Shown here: piece by piece, positions 7,019 to 16,877 of the stretch | Numbering within the stretch: the stretch's first letter is position 1 | How the letters are laid out: each line of letters opens with the position of its first letter | Assembly (NCBI GenBank): GCA_964643485.1 | Contig: CAZXRA010000076.1 | Coordinates: 1-22,039, forward strand | Origin: Iamia sp964643485 | GTDB taxonomy: Bacteria; Actinomycetota; Acidimicrobiia; Acidimicrobiales; Iamiaceae | Reading direction: 5' to 3' | DNA: 22,039 bases | Made by a program: the position numbers and the translations under genes | The notes under the pieces: generated by a model | Told to the model about the DNA's origin: nothing | Database searches by the model: none | Seen by the model: the letters and a program-made list of their open reading frames with translations, nothing else

Positions 7019-7954
7019 ATGAACGGTGGACAGGACGGTGATACCCGAGCCCCCCATGCTCCGACCCCGGCCCGGCCGCGCCTGATCACCCGGGTGCAGC
7101 GCACCGCGTTCGTCGCCCTCCTCGCCGTCGTCGCCGTGGCCACCTTGATCAGCCTGGGCATCGCCCAGGTGGTCGCCCCCGACGGCCTCACTGCCGGGGT
7201 GGCCGTGGCCCACGGCGTCGCCTTCGTGGTGATGGCCCTGGGGGCCCTGGTCGTCGCCCGCAGCAGCACCAAGCTCATCGACTCGGTCTTCCAACAGGAG
7301 GACAAGCTGATGCTCTCGGTCGCCCACGAGGTGCGCAGCCCCCTCACCCGCATGCTCCTCGTCCTCGACCAGGCCGACAGTGGCGACATCGACCCTGACG
7401 CGGCCATGAAGCAGGCCATGAACCAGGGCGAGGCGCTGGCCGAGCTCATCGACGACCTGCTGGAGATGGCCCGGGTGATGTCGGGCGCCCTCCCCATGCC
7501 GGTCGATGAGGTCCGTCTCGACGAGATCTCCGCCCGGGCCGTCAACACCGGGGCCTTCGGTGCCGCCACCGTCGTGCTCGACGCCGAGCCCCACCTCGTG
7601 GTGGGCAGCCCCCGGCTCATGCGCCGGGCCGTTACCAACCTGGTGCGCAACGCGTCCCAGCACGCCTACGGCTCGGGCCCCGGCACCATCCGCGTCCATG
7701 TGCGCGATGGGGGGATCACCGTCGAGGACGACGGGCCCGGAGTCCCCGAAGAGAAGTTGGAGTCTCTGCGCTACGAGACTCCGCTGAAGCACCGGACCTC
7801 GGGCCTCGGCCTGGGGCTCACCGGGTGGGTGGCCGAACTGCACGGCGGACGTCTCGTGCTGGCCAACCGCCCTGATGGCGCGGGTTTCCACACCCGCATC
7901 GAACTGCCGACCCACCCGGTCGGCAGCACATTGGCAGGAGGAGATGGCCCATGA
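7019..7954 (+). CDS. Two-component sensor histidine kinase with minimal external loop
   Basis: The product is 311 residues. Two membrane helices (about 30-53 and 58-80) are joined by only a few residues, so there is no periplasmic sensor domain. It probably senses in or at the membrane, or through a partner. The phospho-accepting histidine is H103 in SVAHEVRSPLTRML. The dimerisation helix continues to about 155. The ATPase domain shows the N-box AVTNLVRNASQHAY (N207, N211), the G1 box DDGPG (237-241) and a G2 box SGLGLGLTGW (261-270), so it should be active. AGGGAG precedes the ATG. Its stop overlaps the start of the response regulator in ATGA, so the two are translationally coupled and are almost certainly cognate. 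It is a close paralogue of the kinase at 8740-9726. Confidence 0.92.
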   Translation: MNGGQDGDTRAPHAPTPARPRLITRVQRTAFVALLAVVAVATLISLGIAQVVAPDGLTAGVAVAHGVAFVVMALGALVVARSSTKLIDSVFQQEDKLMLSVAHEVRSPLTRMLLVLDQADSGDIDPDAAMKQAMNQGEALAELIDDLLEMARVMSGALPMPVDEVRLDEISARAVNTGAFGAATVVLDAEPHLVVGSPRLMRRAVTNLVRNASQHAYGSGPGTIRVHVRDGGITVEDDGPGVPEEKLESLRYETPLKHRTSGLGLGLTGWVAELHGGRLVLANRPDGAGFHTRIELPTHPVGSTLAGGDGP

Positions 7955-8661
7955 GGCTGTTGCTGTTGGAGGACGATCCCGATCTGCGGGCGCCGTACGC
8001 GCGCCGGCTGCGGTCCGAGGGCCATGCCGTCGACGAGGCCGGCACCCTCGACGAGGCCCGCACGGCGATGATGGACATCGAGTACGACTGCCTCGTCTTC
8101 GATCGGCTCGTCCCCGACGGCGACTCCCTCGAGCTCCTGGCCGAGATGTGGGAGGCGGGCCAGCGCCCGCCGGTGCTGCTCCTCTCCGCCCTGGGCGACG
8201 GCGACGAGCGGGTGCGCGGCCTCCAGGCCGGCGCTGCCGACTACGTCCCCAAGCCCGTCCGCCTCGACGAGCTGGCCCTCAGGGTGTCCAACCTCGCCGT
8301 CCGGGCCACCGGTGGCACCGCCGCCCCCATCCGGCTGGGGCGGGTCACCATCGACCGCTCCCGCCACCACGTGGAGATCGAAGGACGCCCCGTCCACCTC
8401 ACCCGCCAGCAGTACTCGGTGCTCGACTACATGGTGGTCAACCGCCACCGCCTGGTCACCACCGAGGAGCTCCTCGACCACTGCTGGGACAGCAACCGGC
8501 ACCTCTTCGCCAACCCTCTGCACTCGCAGATCACCCGTCTTCGCTCGGCGTTCCGCGGCCACATCGTGTTCGCGTCGGTGCGGGGCCAGGGCTACGAGAT
8601 GCGGGTGATCAGCAAGGACGACGACAACGACGCCGACGTGGCCTCCAGCGAGGCCTCGTAG
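7951..8661 (+). CDS. OmpR-family response regulator (cognate of kinase 1)
   Basis: The product is 236 residues. An N-terminal receiver carries the acidic pair D8/D9, phospho-acceptor D51 (LVFDRLVPDGD), S79 in LLLSALG and K101 in YVPKPV. A C-terminal winged helix (~130-222) includes LTRQQYSVLDYMV, HCWD and the recognition-helix region LHSQITRLRSAF, ending in the wing VRGQGYEMRV. It should bind DNA as a phosphorylated dimer and control genes that cannot be read from this sequence. Its start overlaps the kinase stop by 4 bases. It forms one subfamily with the regulators at 16878 and 17724, all sharing HCWD followed by ANPL and S-Q-[IV]-[TS]-R-L-R. Confidence 0.93.
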   Translation: MRLLLLEDDPDLRAPYARRLRSEGHAVDEAGTLDEARTAMMDIEYDCLVFDRLVPDGDSLELLAEMWEAGQRPPVLLLSALGDGDERVRGLQAGAADYVPKPVRLDELALRVSNLAVRATGGTAAPIRLGRVTIDRSRHHVEIEGRPVHLTRQQYSVLDYMVVNRHRLVTTEELLDHCWDSNRHLFANPLHSQITRLRSAFRGHIVFASVRGQGYEMRVISKDDDNDADVASSEAS

Positions 8662-8739
8662 CCTGGTGGCCGCGTTGTCGCCCACCACATCCCCGGGGCC
8701 CGGCCCCACCCTCGACCTCTCCCGATAGGGGGGTTCACC

Positions 8740-9726
8740 ATGGCAACGTCACGACCCTCGACCGCCGAGCACATCGGTCCGGCACCGGCCCGGCATCGGT
8801 TGCTGGCCCAGGTCCGGCGCTCGGCCCTGGCCGTCTTGATCGGCCTACTGGGTCTGGCCGCCCTCGTCTCCTGGGGGCTGGCCAGCATCGTGGCCGCCCG
8901 CGTCCTCGACGGCTCCGGTGCCGCCGGCGGCACCACCGGCGAGCTCATCGGCACCCTCGCCCTGGCCCAGGTGGCGGTGTTCGGCGCCCTCGGCCTCGTG
9001 GCCTACGTCGTGGCCCGGCGCAGCACCCGCGTGGTGGAGGAGGTCTTCAGCCAGGAGGACCGGCTCATGCTGGCCGTGGCCCACGAGGTGCGCACCCCGC
9101 TGTCCCGGCTCCTGGTCGCCCTGGACGAAGGCGTGGACGGCACCATCTCGGCCGAGCTGGCCGTCAAGGAGGCCGCCGTCGATGGCGCCACCCTCGCCGA
9201 GCTCATCGACGACCTGATCGAGACGGCCCGGGTGATGTCGGGCGCCCAGACCCGCCCATCCGACCTGGTGCGGGTGGACGAGGTGGTCGCCGGCGTGGCC
9301 CGCAGCCACGCCCGGGGCGACGTCCACATCGTCATCGACACCGTGCCGGCCACCATGACGGGCAGCGCTCGCCTGCTCCGGCTGGCCGTCAGCAACCTGG
9401 TGCGCAACTCCGTCCGCCACGCCTACAAGGGCCAGGGCGGCCTCATCCACATCACCGTCCACGCCGAGGGCGTCACCGTCACCGACGAGGGCGGCGGCAT
9501 CCCCAAGGACCGCCTGGAGGAGCTGCGGCGCGACATCCCCCAGGGCCTGCGCCGGGCCAAGTCGGGCCTCGGGCTGGCCCTGGCCGGCTGGGCCTCCGAC
9601 ATCCATGGCGGGCACCTCGACCTCGCCAACCGGCCCGAGGGGGGCCTGGCCGCCCACCTCGTGCTCCCCGTCGAGGTCACGACCACGGAGCCGGCGCCCG
9701 CTGCTGCCCCGGCCGCCACGGCCTGA
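8740..9726 (+). CDS. Two-component sensor histidine kinase 2 (no adjacent regulator)
   Basis: The product is 328 residues and a paralogue of the kinase at 7019. Two membrane helices (~28-53 and ~68-92) flank a short glycine-rich loop. The histidine is H115 in AVAHEVRTPLSRLL, the N-box is VSNLVRNSVRHAY (N219, N223), the G1 box DEGGG (249-253) and the G2 box SGLGLALAGW. All catalytic elements are present. AGGGGGG lies 6 bases or so before the ATG. The 78-base gap after the preceding regulator shows only a weak hairpin (8664-8687), so it may be co-transcribed. It has no response regulator of its own next to it. The related orphan regulators at 16878 and 17724 are the obvious candidates, which is inference. 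Confidence 0.9.
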   Translation: MATSRPSTAEHIGPAPARHRLLAQVRRSALAVLIGLLGLAALVSWGLASIVAARVLDGSGAAGGTTGELIGTLALAQVAVFGALGLVAYVVARRSTRVVEEVFSQEDRLMLAVAHEVRTPLSRLLVALDEGVDGTISAELAVKEAAVDGATLAELIDDLIETARVMSGAQTRPSDLVRVDEVVAGVARSHARGDVHIVIDTVPATMTGSARLLRLAVSNLVRNSVRHAYKGQGGLIHITVHAEGVTVTDEGGGIPKDRLEELRRDIPQGLRRAKSGLGLALAGWASDIHGGHLDLANRPEGGLAAHLVLPVEVTTTEPAPAAAPAATA

Positions 9727-9775
9727 GCCCGATCGCCCCTGGTCAGGGGCATGACCGGTTGCACGTGAGAAAAAT

Positions 9776-9810
9776 GTTTGGACGGCAAGAAGAATCTTCG
9801 TCCAGCAAAC
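9776..9810. terminator. Bidirectional hairpin between convergent genes
   Basis: GGACG (9780-9784) pairs with CGTCC (9799-9803), AAGA (9787-9790) with TCTT (9795-9798), and GTTT (9776-9779) with AAAC (9807-9810), with small bulges. A second small stem, GCCCCT/AGGGGC, lies at 9735-9750. Both sit in the 141-base gap between a forward kinase gene and the reverse-strand GGDEF-EAL gene, so a shared terminator is the natural reading. Confidence 0.45.
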
Positions 9811-9867
9811 GGCCGGCAAGGTGACGTCTGCTTGAGTGCGTGGGCACCGCTCCTCGAGGCGGGGTGG

Positions 9868-11625
9868 TCATCTCCTCGAAAGGACGTCCCGTGCTCCCGT
9901 GCCCAACCGGTCGATCGCGCTCACGGCCAACATCTCGCGGCGAGACCTCGTGGTGGGTGCTCGCCGATTCTCGATCCCTCCTGGCGCGCCGAGTGGCGCG
10001 TCGACCCCACGAGCACCTGCGCCTCGTCGGGGGAGTCCCTGCTCACCGCTCCCGGCGCTGCGGCCCGCCGTCGGTGAGCTGACGATCGGAGGTCGGGGAC
10101 CGGCTCGCGGCGTGCGGTCGTCTGCTACCAGGGGGGTCGGACGACCGAAGAGGTAGCCCTGGGCGTACCGGATCCGGTGCGTCCGTAGCCGCTCGAGCTG
10201 GTCCTCGGTCTCCACTCCTTCGGCGACCACGTCGACGCACACCTGCTGAGCCAGGTCGGCGATGGTGCCGATCACCGCTTCGGCCCGCGCTGCTCGGGGG
10301 GTCGAGAGCTGGGCCACGAACGAGCGGTCGATCTTCAGCAGGGGAGCGCGCAGCAGCTGGATCTGCAGGAGGGACGACGCCCCCACCCCGAAGTCGTCGA
10401 TGGCCAAGCCGACACCCAGGGCCTCGAGCGACTTGAGCACGGCCAGCATCGGAGCATCGGCCAGGATCTGCTCGTTGACCTCGATGCAGAGCCGCCCCGG
10501 GTCGACGTCGGCCAGGGCCAGGGCCCGCCGCACCCGGCGCAGCAGGCCGGGGTCGTACAGCTCCCGGGTCGAGAGGTTCACCGCCACCCACGGCAGGGCG
10601 CCCCGCCGCAGGGCGGCACAGGCCTGCTCCAACACGACGGTGCCCATGTCGACGATCAGGCCCGTCTCCTCCGCCGCCCCCAGGAACTCCCGGGGCTCGA
10701 GCACGCCGGCGTAGGGATGGCGCCAGCGCACCAGGGCCTCGGCCCCCACCGGGCGGCCGGTGGACAGCTCCACCACCGGTTGGGACCACACCTCGATCTC
10801 GCCGTGCCGGGTCAATGCCCGCCGGAGATCCTGCTCCCGCCGGACGCGGTGCTCGGCCACATTTCGCTGCGCCGTGTCCCGCACCTCGATCCGGTTGCGG
10901 CCTCTCTGCTTGGCCCGGCTCAGGGCCAGGCCCGCTCCGGCCACCAGGTGCTCGGCGTTCTCCCCGGGGCCGGAGAGGGCCAGCCCGGCCGACAGGGTCA
11001 CCACCGTCTCGGTGCCGTCGGGCAGGGTGATCGGCGCGGCTGCGGCCGCCACGGCGATCTCGGCCACCCCGCGGGCATCCACCACGCCCCGGGCCCCCGG
11101 GAGCACGGCGACGAAGCCGTCGCCCTCGTGGCGGGCGGTGAAGCGCCCCTCGCCCGTTCCCGCCGCCGGACCCGTGGCGACCACACCCTCGAGCCGGCGG
11201 GCCAACTCGGCGACGGCGAGATCGCCCGCCGTGTAGCCGAAGGTGTCGTTGAGGAGGGTGAGCCGGTCGATGTCGAACAGGATCACGGCGACGGGTTCGT
11301 CGTCGGTGAGGCGGTCCCCCAACCACGCCATGCCGGTGGCCCGGTTCGGGAGCTCCGTCAGCTCGTCGTACCGGGTGCGGTGGGCCAGGGCCGTGTGGAC
11401 GGCTTCCACCGCGGCCGACCTCTCGCCTTCGCTCCTGGCGGCGACGATGGCCCGGACGAGGAGGAGGACGGTGAGCCCCCCCGCCAGGGTGGTGGCACTC
11501 GCGCCGGAGACGACGACGGCGAGGCATCCCGCCACGAGCACGGTGGCGACGTCGATGGCGCGTCCCATCCGGAGCCGGACACCGCCGTCACGGGTTGCGG
11601 TGGCGATCGGCCTCGGGGCTTCCAT
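9868..11625 (-). CDS. Membrane GGDEF-EAL protein, likely c-di-GMP phosphodiesterase
   Basis: The product is 585 residues. Two hydrophobic segments (~25-41 and ~43-63) anchor the N-terminus. A GGDEF domain follows (~85-250) but is degenerate: the signature reads HEGDGF (166-171), which should abolish cyclase activity. The EAL domain (~265-500) keeps the residues expected for hydrolysis: E296 (GAEALVRW), N350 (VNLS), E382 (IEVNE), D410/D411 (DDFG), K431 (LKID), E469/E472 (AEGVE) and Q489 (AQGYLFGRP). It therefore probably breaks down c-di-GMP, with the GGDEF part possibly a GTP-binding regulator. A basic, low-complexity tail of about 80 residues follows the EAL domain and is unusual. The ATG at 11623-11625 is the first start before the membrane segments. 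It stands convergent to the kinase gene and is not visibly in an operon. Confidence 0.9.
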   Translation of the reverse strand: MEAPRPIATATRDGGVRLRMGRAIDVATVLVAGCLAVVVSGASATTLAGGLTVLLLVRAIVAARSEGERSAAVEAVHTALAHRTRYDELTELPNRATGMAWLGDRLTDDEPVAVILFDIDRLTLLNDTFGYTAGDLAVAELARRLEGVVATGPAAGTGEGRFTARHEGDGFVAVLPGARGVVDARGVAEIAVAAAAAPITLPDGTETVVTLSAGLALSGPGENAEHLVAGAGLALSRAKQRGRNRIEVRDTAQRNVAEHRVRREQDLRRALTRHGEIEVWSQPVVELSTGRPVGAEALVRWRHPYAGVLEPREFLGAAEETGLIVDMGTVVLEQACAALRRGALPWVAVNLSTRELYDPGLLRRVRRALALADVDPGRLCIEVNEQILADAPMLAVLKSLEALGVGLAIDDFGVGASSLLQIQLLRAPLLKIDRSFVAQLSTPRAARAEAVIGTIADLAQQVCVDVVAEGVETEDQLERLRTHRIRYAQGYLFGRPTPLVADDRTPRAGPRPPIVSSPTAGRSAGSGEQGLPRRGAGARGVDAPLGAPGGIENRRAPTTRSRREMLAVSAIDRLGTGARDVLSRR

Positions 11626-11719
11626 GCGCTCGTCTCGTCTCCACGGTCAGGGGCTGGCGCCAGGTTCGACGCCGAGACCGCGGAACCCTGGCGGGGGCCA
11701 GGGAAATGAGCCGATCGAC

Positions 11720-12127
11720 CTACCTGGGCCCGCCGTTCCCGCCGTTCCCGCCGTTGGACCCCTCGCCGTTGAGCTCACCGTTGGGTCGATACAGGTGAGG
11801 CGGCAGGTAGGGGCCGTTGTCGATGTCGGGATGGCGCCCCGACGGGTCGACCCCCAGCTCGCCGAGGGACACGCCGAGGCCTTCGGCGTCCCAGAGCAGG
11901 TCGAGGGGATGGCGGCCCAGGTCTTCGCAGAGCCGCTCGACGGTGCGCAACGTGAGGTTGCGCTCGCCTCGCTCGACCCCGCCGACGTAGGTGCGGTGCC
12001 AGTGGAGGCGGCCGGCGAGGCCCTCTTGCGAGAGGCCCATCCGCTTCCGGATGGCCCGCAGGTTCCGCCCGACGATCTTCTGGAGGTCGCCTTCGAAGGT
12101 GTGGGTTGGAGAAGAGATGCTATCCAT
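11720..12127 (-). CDS. XRE-family transcriptional regulator 1
   Basis: The DNA-binding domain starts at FEGDLQKIVGRNLRAIRKRM and continues with LSQEGLAGRLHWHRTYVGG and VERGERNLTLRTVERL, a standard helix-turn-helix. It is a close paralogue of the 72-residue regulator at 19192-19410 (EGDLQKILGRNLRAIR, WHRTYVGGVERGERNLTLR). It has a longer C-terminal tail, ending in asparagine-glycine repeats encoded by a 9-bp tandem repeat. The ATG at 12125-12127 is preferred, giving 135 residues. An upstream TTG at 12235 would add 36 residues that the paralogue lacks. The palindromic element shared with the paralogue lies directly at this ATG, and no ribosome-binding site is visible, so the transcript may be leaderless. 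It probably represses itself, its paralogue's operon or both. Confidence 0.8.
   Translation of the reverse strand: MDSISSPTHTFEGDLQKIVGRNLRAIRKRMGLSQEGLAGRLHWHRTYVGGVERGERNLTLRTVERLCEDLGRHPLDLLWDAEGLGVSLGELGVDPSGRHPDIDNGPYLPPHLYRPNGELNGEGSNGGNGGNGGPR
11731..11757. repeat. Three tandem 9-bp repeats (CGCCGTTCC)
   Basis: The units are CGCCGTTCC, CGCCGTTCC and CGCCGTTGG. On the reverse strand they encode the NGG repeats at the C-terminus of XRE regulator 1. Since each unit is a multiple of three, copy number could change without a frameshift. Confidence 0.75.
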
Positions 12128-12139
12128 AGGTCGACAGAC
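12125..12139. promoter_or_regulatory. Shared XRE operator element, site 1
   Basis: CATAGGTCGACAGAC matches 14 of 15 bases of the reverse complement of 19150-19164 (CATGGGTCGACAGAC), upstream of the paralogous regulator. Here it covers the start codon of XRE regulator 1. The codon for the F of FEGDL lies 30 bases downstream of the ATG, exactly as far as the second regulator's ATG lies from the matching ATG in site 2. The two leaders are therefore homologous, with the operator at their centre. Confidence 0.65.
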
Positions 12140-12239
12140 TGATACGTAGAGGGATGGGGTGCCTACTCGGTCTTCCTGTGCCAAGGAGAGCACAGGCGGC
12201 GTTGCATCCCGTGCGCGATTTTCCTTGACGTGCAAGGGT

Positions 12240-12764
12240 TCACTCGATGCTCACCCGGAAGCGGGCGACATCACCACCCGCCGTCGCCTCGACCACCCAG
12301 CACCCCTCACCCGGAAAGGTGAAGCGAGTCGGCACCGGTCCCGGGAGCCCGTCGGCAGTGGGGGAGGACGACGCCGAGCCCTGCTCCTCTCCGCCCCCCT
12401 CCCGGCGCACGGTGATGGTCGGGAGGGGACCGTCGCGGTCCACCCACAGCGGGATCTTGGCCGTGGGCCCGTCTCCCTCGTCCCGCACGACCTCCGACCA
12501 CGTCGCGCTCAGAGGGGCGATGAACCAGACAACACCCTCACCCGTCACCGCCGTGATGCCCTGGGCATCCAGGCGGGTCCGCAGAGCCGGGGGGACGGCA
12601 CCGCTGGGGACGACCTCGTCGTCACACGTCTCTGCCGGAGACCGCGCCGGGGGTGGCGAGGACGGAGGCGATCCGTCGTCGCCGCATCCGTTCATGGCGA
12701 GAACCATCGCCAGCACCGCGAGGGGAACGGGGACGAGACGTCGGCGTCGCACCGCGTCGCCCAC
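12240..12764 (-). CDS. Putative lipoprotein of unknown function
   Basis: The product is 174 residues. An arginine-rich start and a hydrophobic helix (~10-24) end in AMNGCGDDG, a lipobox-like site with an imperfect -3/-2 pair, so C27 may be lipid-modified. A proline-serine spacer follows, then a domain with WFIAPLSATWSEVV and a C-terminal FTFPGEGCWVVEATAGGDVARFRVSIE-like strand pair (quoted in part: PGEGCWVVEA). The GCW-E-x-x-G ending is common in secreted actinobacterial immunoglobulin-like domains. It starts at GTG 12762-12764, three bases after the stop of the MauE-like gene, so the two form an operon. No specific function can be given. Confidence 0.75.
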   Translation of the reverse strand: MGDAVRRRRLVPVPLAVLAMVLAMNGCGDDGSPPSSPPPARSPAETCDDEVVPSGAVPPALRTRLDAQGITAVTGEGVVWFIAPLSATWSEVVRDEGDGPTAKIPLWVDRDGPLPTITVRREGGGEEQGSASSSPTADGLPGPVPTRFTFPGEGCWVVEATAGGDVARFRVSIE

Positions 12765-12767
12765 GGC

Positions 12768-13313
12768 TCAGCGGGCCTGCGCCGTCCGGCGTGCGGCCGG
12801 CTGGGCCACGGCCATGTAGCCGGCGTTCTGCCGGCCCAGGCGGATCAGCGGCACGGCCACCCCCACGGACACGCCGACCACCACGACGACCAGAGCGAAC
12901 AGGCCGTCGGCACCGGTCAGCGGAGAGCCCAGGGCCCACGGCAGGGCGGCGGCGGCGATCCACACCGGCAGGACGGCGACCTGGCGCAGCCCCAGGCGTC
13001 GGCCGTGGCGACCGCCGAAGCAGGCGCAGGCCACAGCGTCACCCCGCAGGTGGACGGACAAGCCGACCGCCGCGAACCCCACCCCGAGAGCGGCCACGGC
13101 GAGCGTCGTGAGCGGCGAGGTGGGAGCGACGGCGACGGCCACGGCGACGGCCAGCTCGACGAGGGGCAGCGCCACCCGCAGGATCGGCACCGCCGGGAGC
13201 CGCAGGGCGGTGAGGGTGGCGACGATCTCCCGCGGCACCGCCACCTTGGCCGCACCGGCGACCACGAGGGTGGCGGCCACGGCACACTGCACGGCCGCAC
13301 CGACGAGCTCCAT
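12768..13313 (-). CDS. MauE/DoxX-like membrane protein
   Basis: The product is ~181 residues with four or five hydrophobic helices and short loops. The N-terminal pattern (AATLVVAGAAKVAVPREIV, then LPLVELAVAV) and the cysteine motif ACACFGG near the middle fit the MauE/DoxX-like family. Members are thought to act in electron transfer to, or disulfide formation in, exported proteins. The CxCFG motif is the usual redox-type signature of the MauE branch. The ATG at 13311-13313 lies 7 bases after GGAGGG and is preferred to the GTG just before it. The downstream lipoprotein gene begins 3 bases after its stop. No thioredoxin-like partner is present in the window. Confidence 0.8.
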   Translation of the reverse strand: MELVGAAVQCAVAATLVVAGAAKVAVPREIVATLTALRLPAVPILRVALPLVELAVAVAVAVAPTSPLTTLAVAALGVGFAAVGLSVHLRGDAVACACFGGRHGRRLGLRQVAVLPVWIAAAALPWALGSPLTGADGLFALVVVVVGVSVGVAVPLIRLGRQNAGYMAVAQPAARRTAQAR

Positions 13314-13397
13314 CACCGCACCCTCCGAGGCGATCGCACCGATCCCCTCCCCCTACCAGAGGCGCCGTTGCCGCCCGTGCGCGAGGCCGGCCCGCCG

Positions 13398-14252
13398 TCA
13401 GCGCCAGGAGTTGTCCCGCAGGCGGGCCAGACGCTCCTCGGTGGGCGGGTGGGTGCGGAACAGGCTGGCGAACTGCACGCGCCGGCCGCTGAGGGGGTTG
13501 ATGATGAAGGCCTGGGCGTGCGCCTGGTCGATGTCCATGGGCACGCGGTGGGCGTAGGCGTCGATCTTCTGCAGGGCCCGGGCCAGTGGCTCGCCGTCCC
13601 CGATCAGGCGGGCGCCGGTGCGGTCGGCTTCGAACTCCCGGCTGCGGGACAGAGCCATCTGGAGGAGGCCGGCGGCCACGGGCGCCAGCACCGCCATGGC
13701 GAGCAGGCCGAAGATGTTGCCACCGTCGCGGTCACGATCGCCGCCCCCGCCGCCGAACATGGCCCCCCACATGGCCATCCGGGCCACGAAGGTGATGCCC
13801 ATGGCCACGGCCGCGGCCACCGACGAGATCAGGATGTCGCGGTTGCCGACGTGGCTGATCTCATGGGCCAGCACGCCCCGCAGCTCGTCCTCGTCGAGCA
13901 CCTGGAGGATGCCCTCGGTGACGGCCACGGCGGCATGGCGCGGGCTGCGGCCGGTGGCGAAGGCGTTGGGTTGCATCTCGGGGCTGACATACAGCCGGGG
14001 CATGGGCATCTCGGCCCGCATCGCCAGGTCGCGCACGATGGCGTGATAGCCGGGCATCTCGGCCTCGGTGACCTCACGGGCCCCGGCGGCCCGGATGGCG
14101 ATCTTGTCGCTGAACCAGTACGACCCGCCCACGAACAGCAGGCCGATGGCCAGGCCGATGACGGCGCCCCCCCGCCCGAAGAAAGACCCGATGAGGATCA
14201 TGAGCCCGCCGAGGCCGGCGAGCAGGACCGTGGTCTTGAGGGTGTTGCGCAT
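13398..14252 (-). CDS. htpX: HtpX-type M48 zinc metalloprotease
   Basis: The product is 284 residues, a normal HtpX length. Two N-terminal membrane helices (~7-24 and ~28-45) precede the cytosolic catalytic region. The zinc motif HEISH (H130, E131, H134) follows AVTEGILQVLDEDELRGVLA. The third ligand lies in SRSREFEAD (E206). Two more hydrophobic stretches (~142-168 and ~180-202) surround a glycine-aspartate loop. The C-terminus FRTHPPTEERLARL is the usual family ending. HtpX degrades damaged or misassembled membrane proteins under stress. The ATG at 14250-14252 is chosen because GGAGG and AGGAG lie upstream; an earlier in-frame start would add 21 unrelated residues. It stands alone on the reverse strand. 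Confidence 0.92.
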   Translation of the reverse strand: MRNTLKTTVLLAGLGGLMILIGSFFGRGGAVIGLAIGLLFVGGSYWFSDKIAIRAAGAREVTEAEMPGYHAIVRDLAMRAEMPMPRLYVSPEMQPNAFATGRSPRHAAVAVTEGILQVLDEDELRGVLAHEISHVGNRDILISSVAAAVAMGITFVARMAMWGAMFGGGGGDRDRDGGNIFGLLAMAVLAPVAAGLLQMALSRSREFEADRTGARLIGDGEPLARALQKIDAYAHRVPMDIDQAHAQAFIINPLSGRRVQFASLFRTHPPTEERLARLRDNSWR

Positions 14253-14370
14253 GGCTCCTGTGCCTCCGGGGCGCCCGCGGTGGGCGCCACCCGGCGTCGA
14301 GGGTACCGGCGCCACCGAAAGGCCGGTTCAGTGGACGGTTGCCGTCCCGCGTCGCTGGTGGGACGACCCG

Positions 14371-16359
<1,989 letters not shown>

Positions 16360-16563
16360 GGTGCTCCTCGGCTGGGTGCCGCCGGCCACCCTATCCAGGG
16401 CCGCGCACCCTGCTCCGGCGCGGGATCGGGACCTTCGCTCTACGCGCGCAGAATCAGCAAGTGAGGGTCGGGCAGACTGGACGGGCACGGCTACGGTTCC
16501 CGGCAGGATTCCACCGGCCGTGCAGATATCACTAGCCGCACACCACCAGGGGGGACATCTGGG

Positions 16564-16653
16564 ATGGTGCCGATCGACGTCTACCGCCACGCCGCGACCC
16601 GAGCGCGCCTCAGCGCGATTCGACGGAAGCTCATCGAGAGATACGGGGAGTAA
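16564..16653 (+). CDS. Possible small ORF (29 residues)
   Basis: ATG at 16564 to TAA at 16651 encodes MVPIDVYRHAATRARLSAIR followed by RKLIERYGE, an arginine-rich, probably helical peptide. A G-rich AGGGGGG run lies about 10 bases upstream and a T-tailed hairpin follows within 6 bases, so it forms a compact gene-plus-terminator unit. It could be a regulatory leader peptide or a small protein. Evidence is position and layout only; I know no homologue. Confidence 0.4.
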   Translation: MVPIDVYRHAATRARLSAIRRKLIERYGE

Positions 16654-16658
16654 CGCAC

Positions 16659-16687
16659 AGCGCCGACCGCGTTTCGGGCGCTTTTTC
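16659..16687 (+). terminator. Intrinsic terminator or attenuator with T run
   Basis: AGCGCC (16659-16664) pairs with GGCGCT (16677-16682), followed by TTTT (16683-16686). The stem can also be drawn as AGCGCCGA/TCGG-G-CGCT with one bulge. It is the only hairpin in the window with a true T tract. It sits after the 29-codon ORF and about 190 bases before response regulator 2. Confidence 0.65.
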
Positions 16688-16877
16688 GCGAGCGTTTTCC
16701 CAGGTCAAAGAGAAATCGCGAACCACCCTCCCGCATCGGGCAATACAGGGGTGAGGTCGTCGCGCGCGCCGACGGGCGCGGGCGCTGCCTCCCTGTCCAC
16801 ACCGATGCGCGTCCTCCCCGGCGTGTCCCTGGGCAGCCGAGCCCCCACGACGTTGACGAACCAGGACGACACCACCC

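Larger units (their letters stand above)
16360..16877. other. Divergent intergenic region between acsA and response regulator 2
   Basis: This 518-base gap holds the acsA leader, a possible 29-codon ORF (16564-16653), a T-tailed hairpin (16659-16687), and TTCGCGA/TCGCGAA arms at 16685-16691 and 16716-16722. The last could form a structure competing with the terminator. I see no confident promoter boxes. The length suggests real regulatory content for both flanking genes. Confidence 0.55.

Noticed and set aside
7875..9824. 649-codon forward open frame across regulator 1 and kinase 2
   Set aside because: It overlaps two genes with intact catalytic motifs in other frames and is arginine/proline-rich noise.
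12128..12235. N-terminal extension of XRE regulator 1 from a TTG at 12235
   Set aside because: The 36 added residues are absent from the paralogue and lie over the shared operator and its flank.
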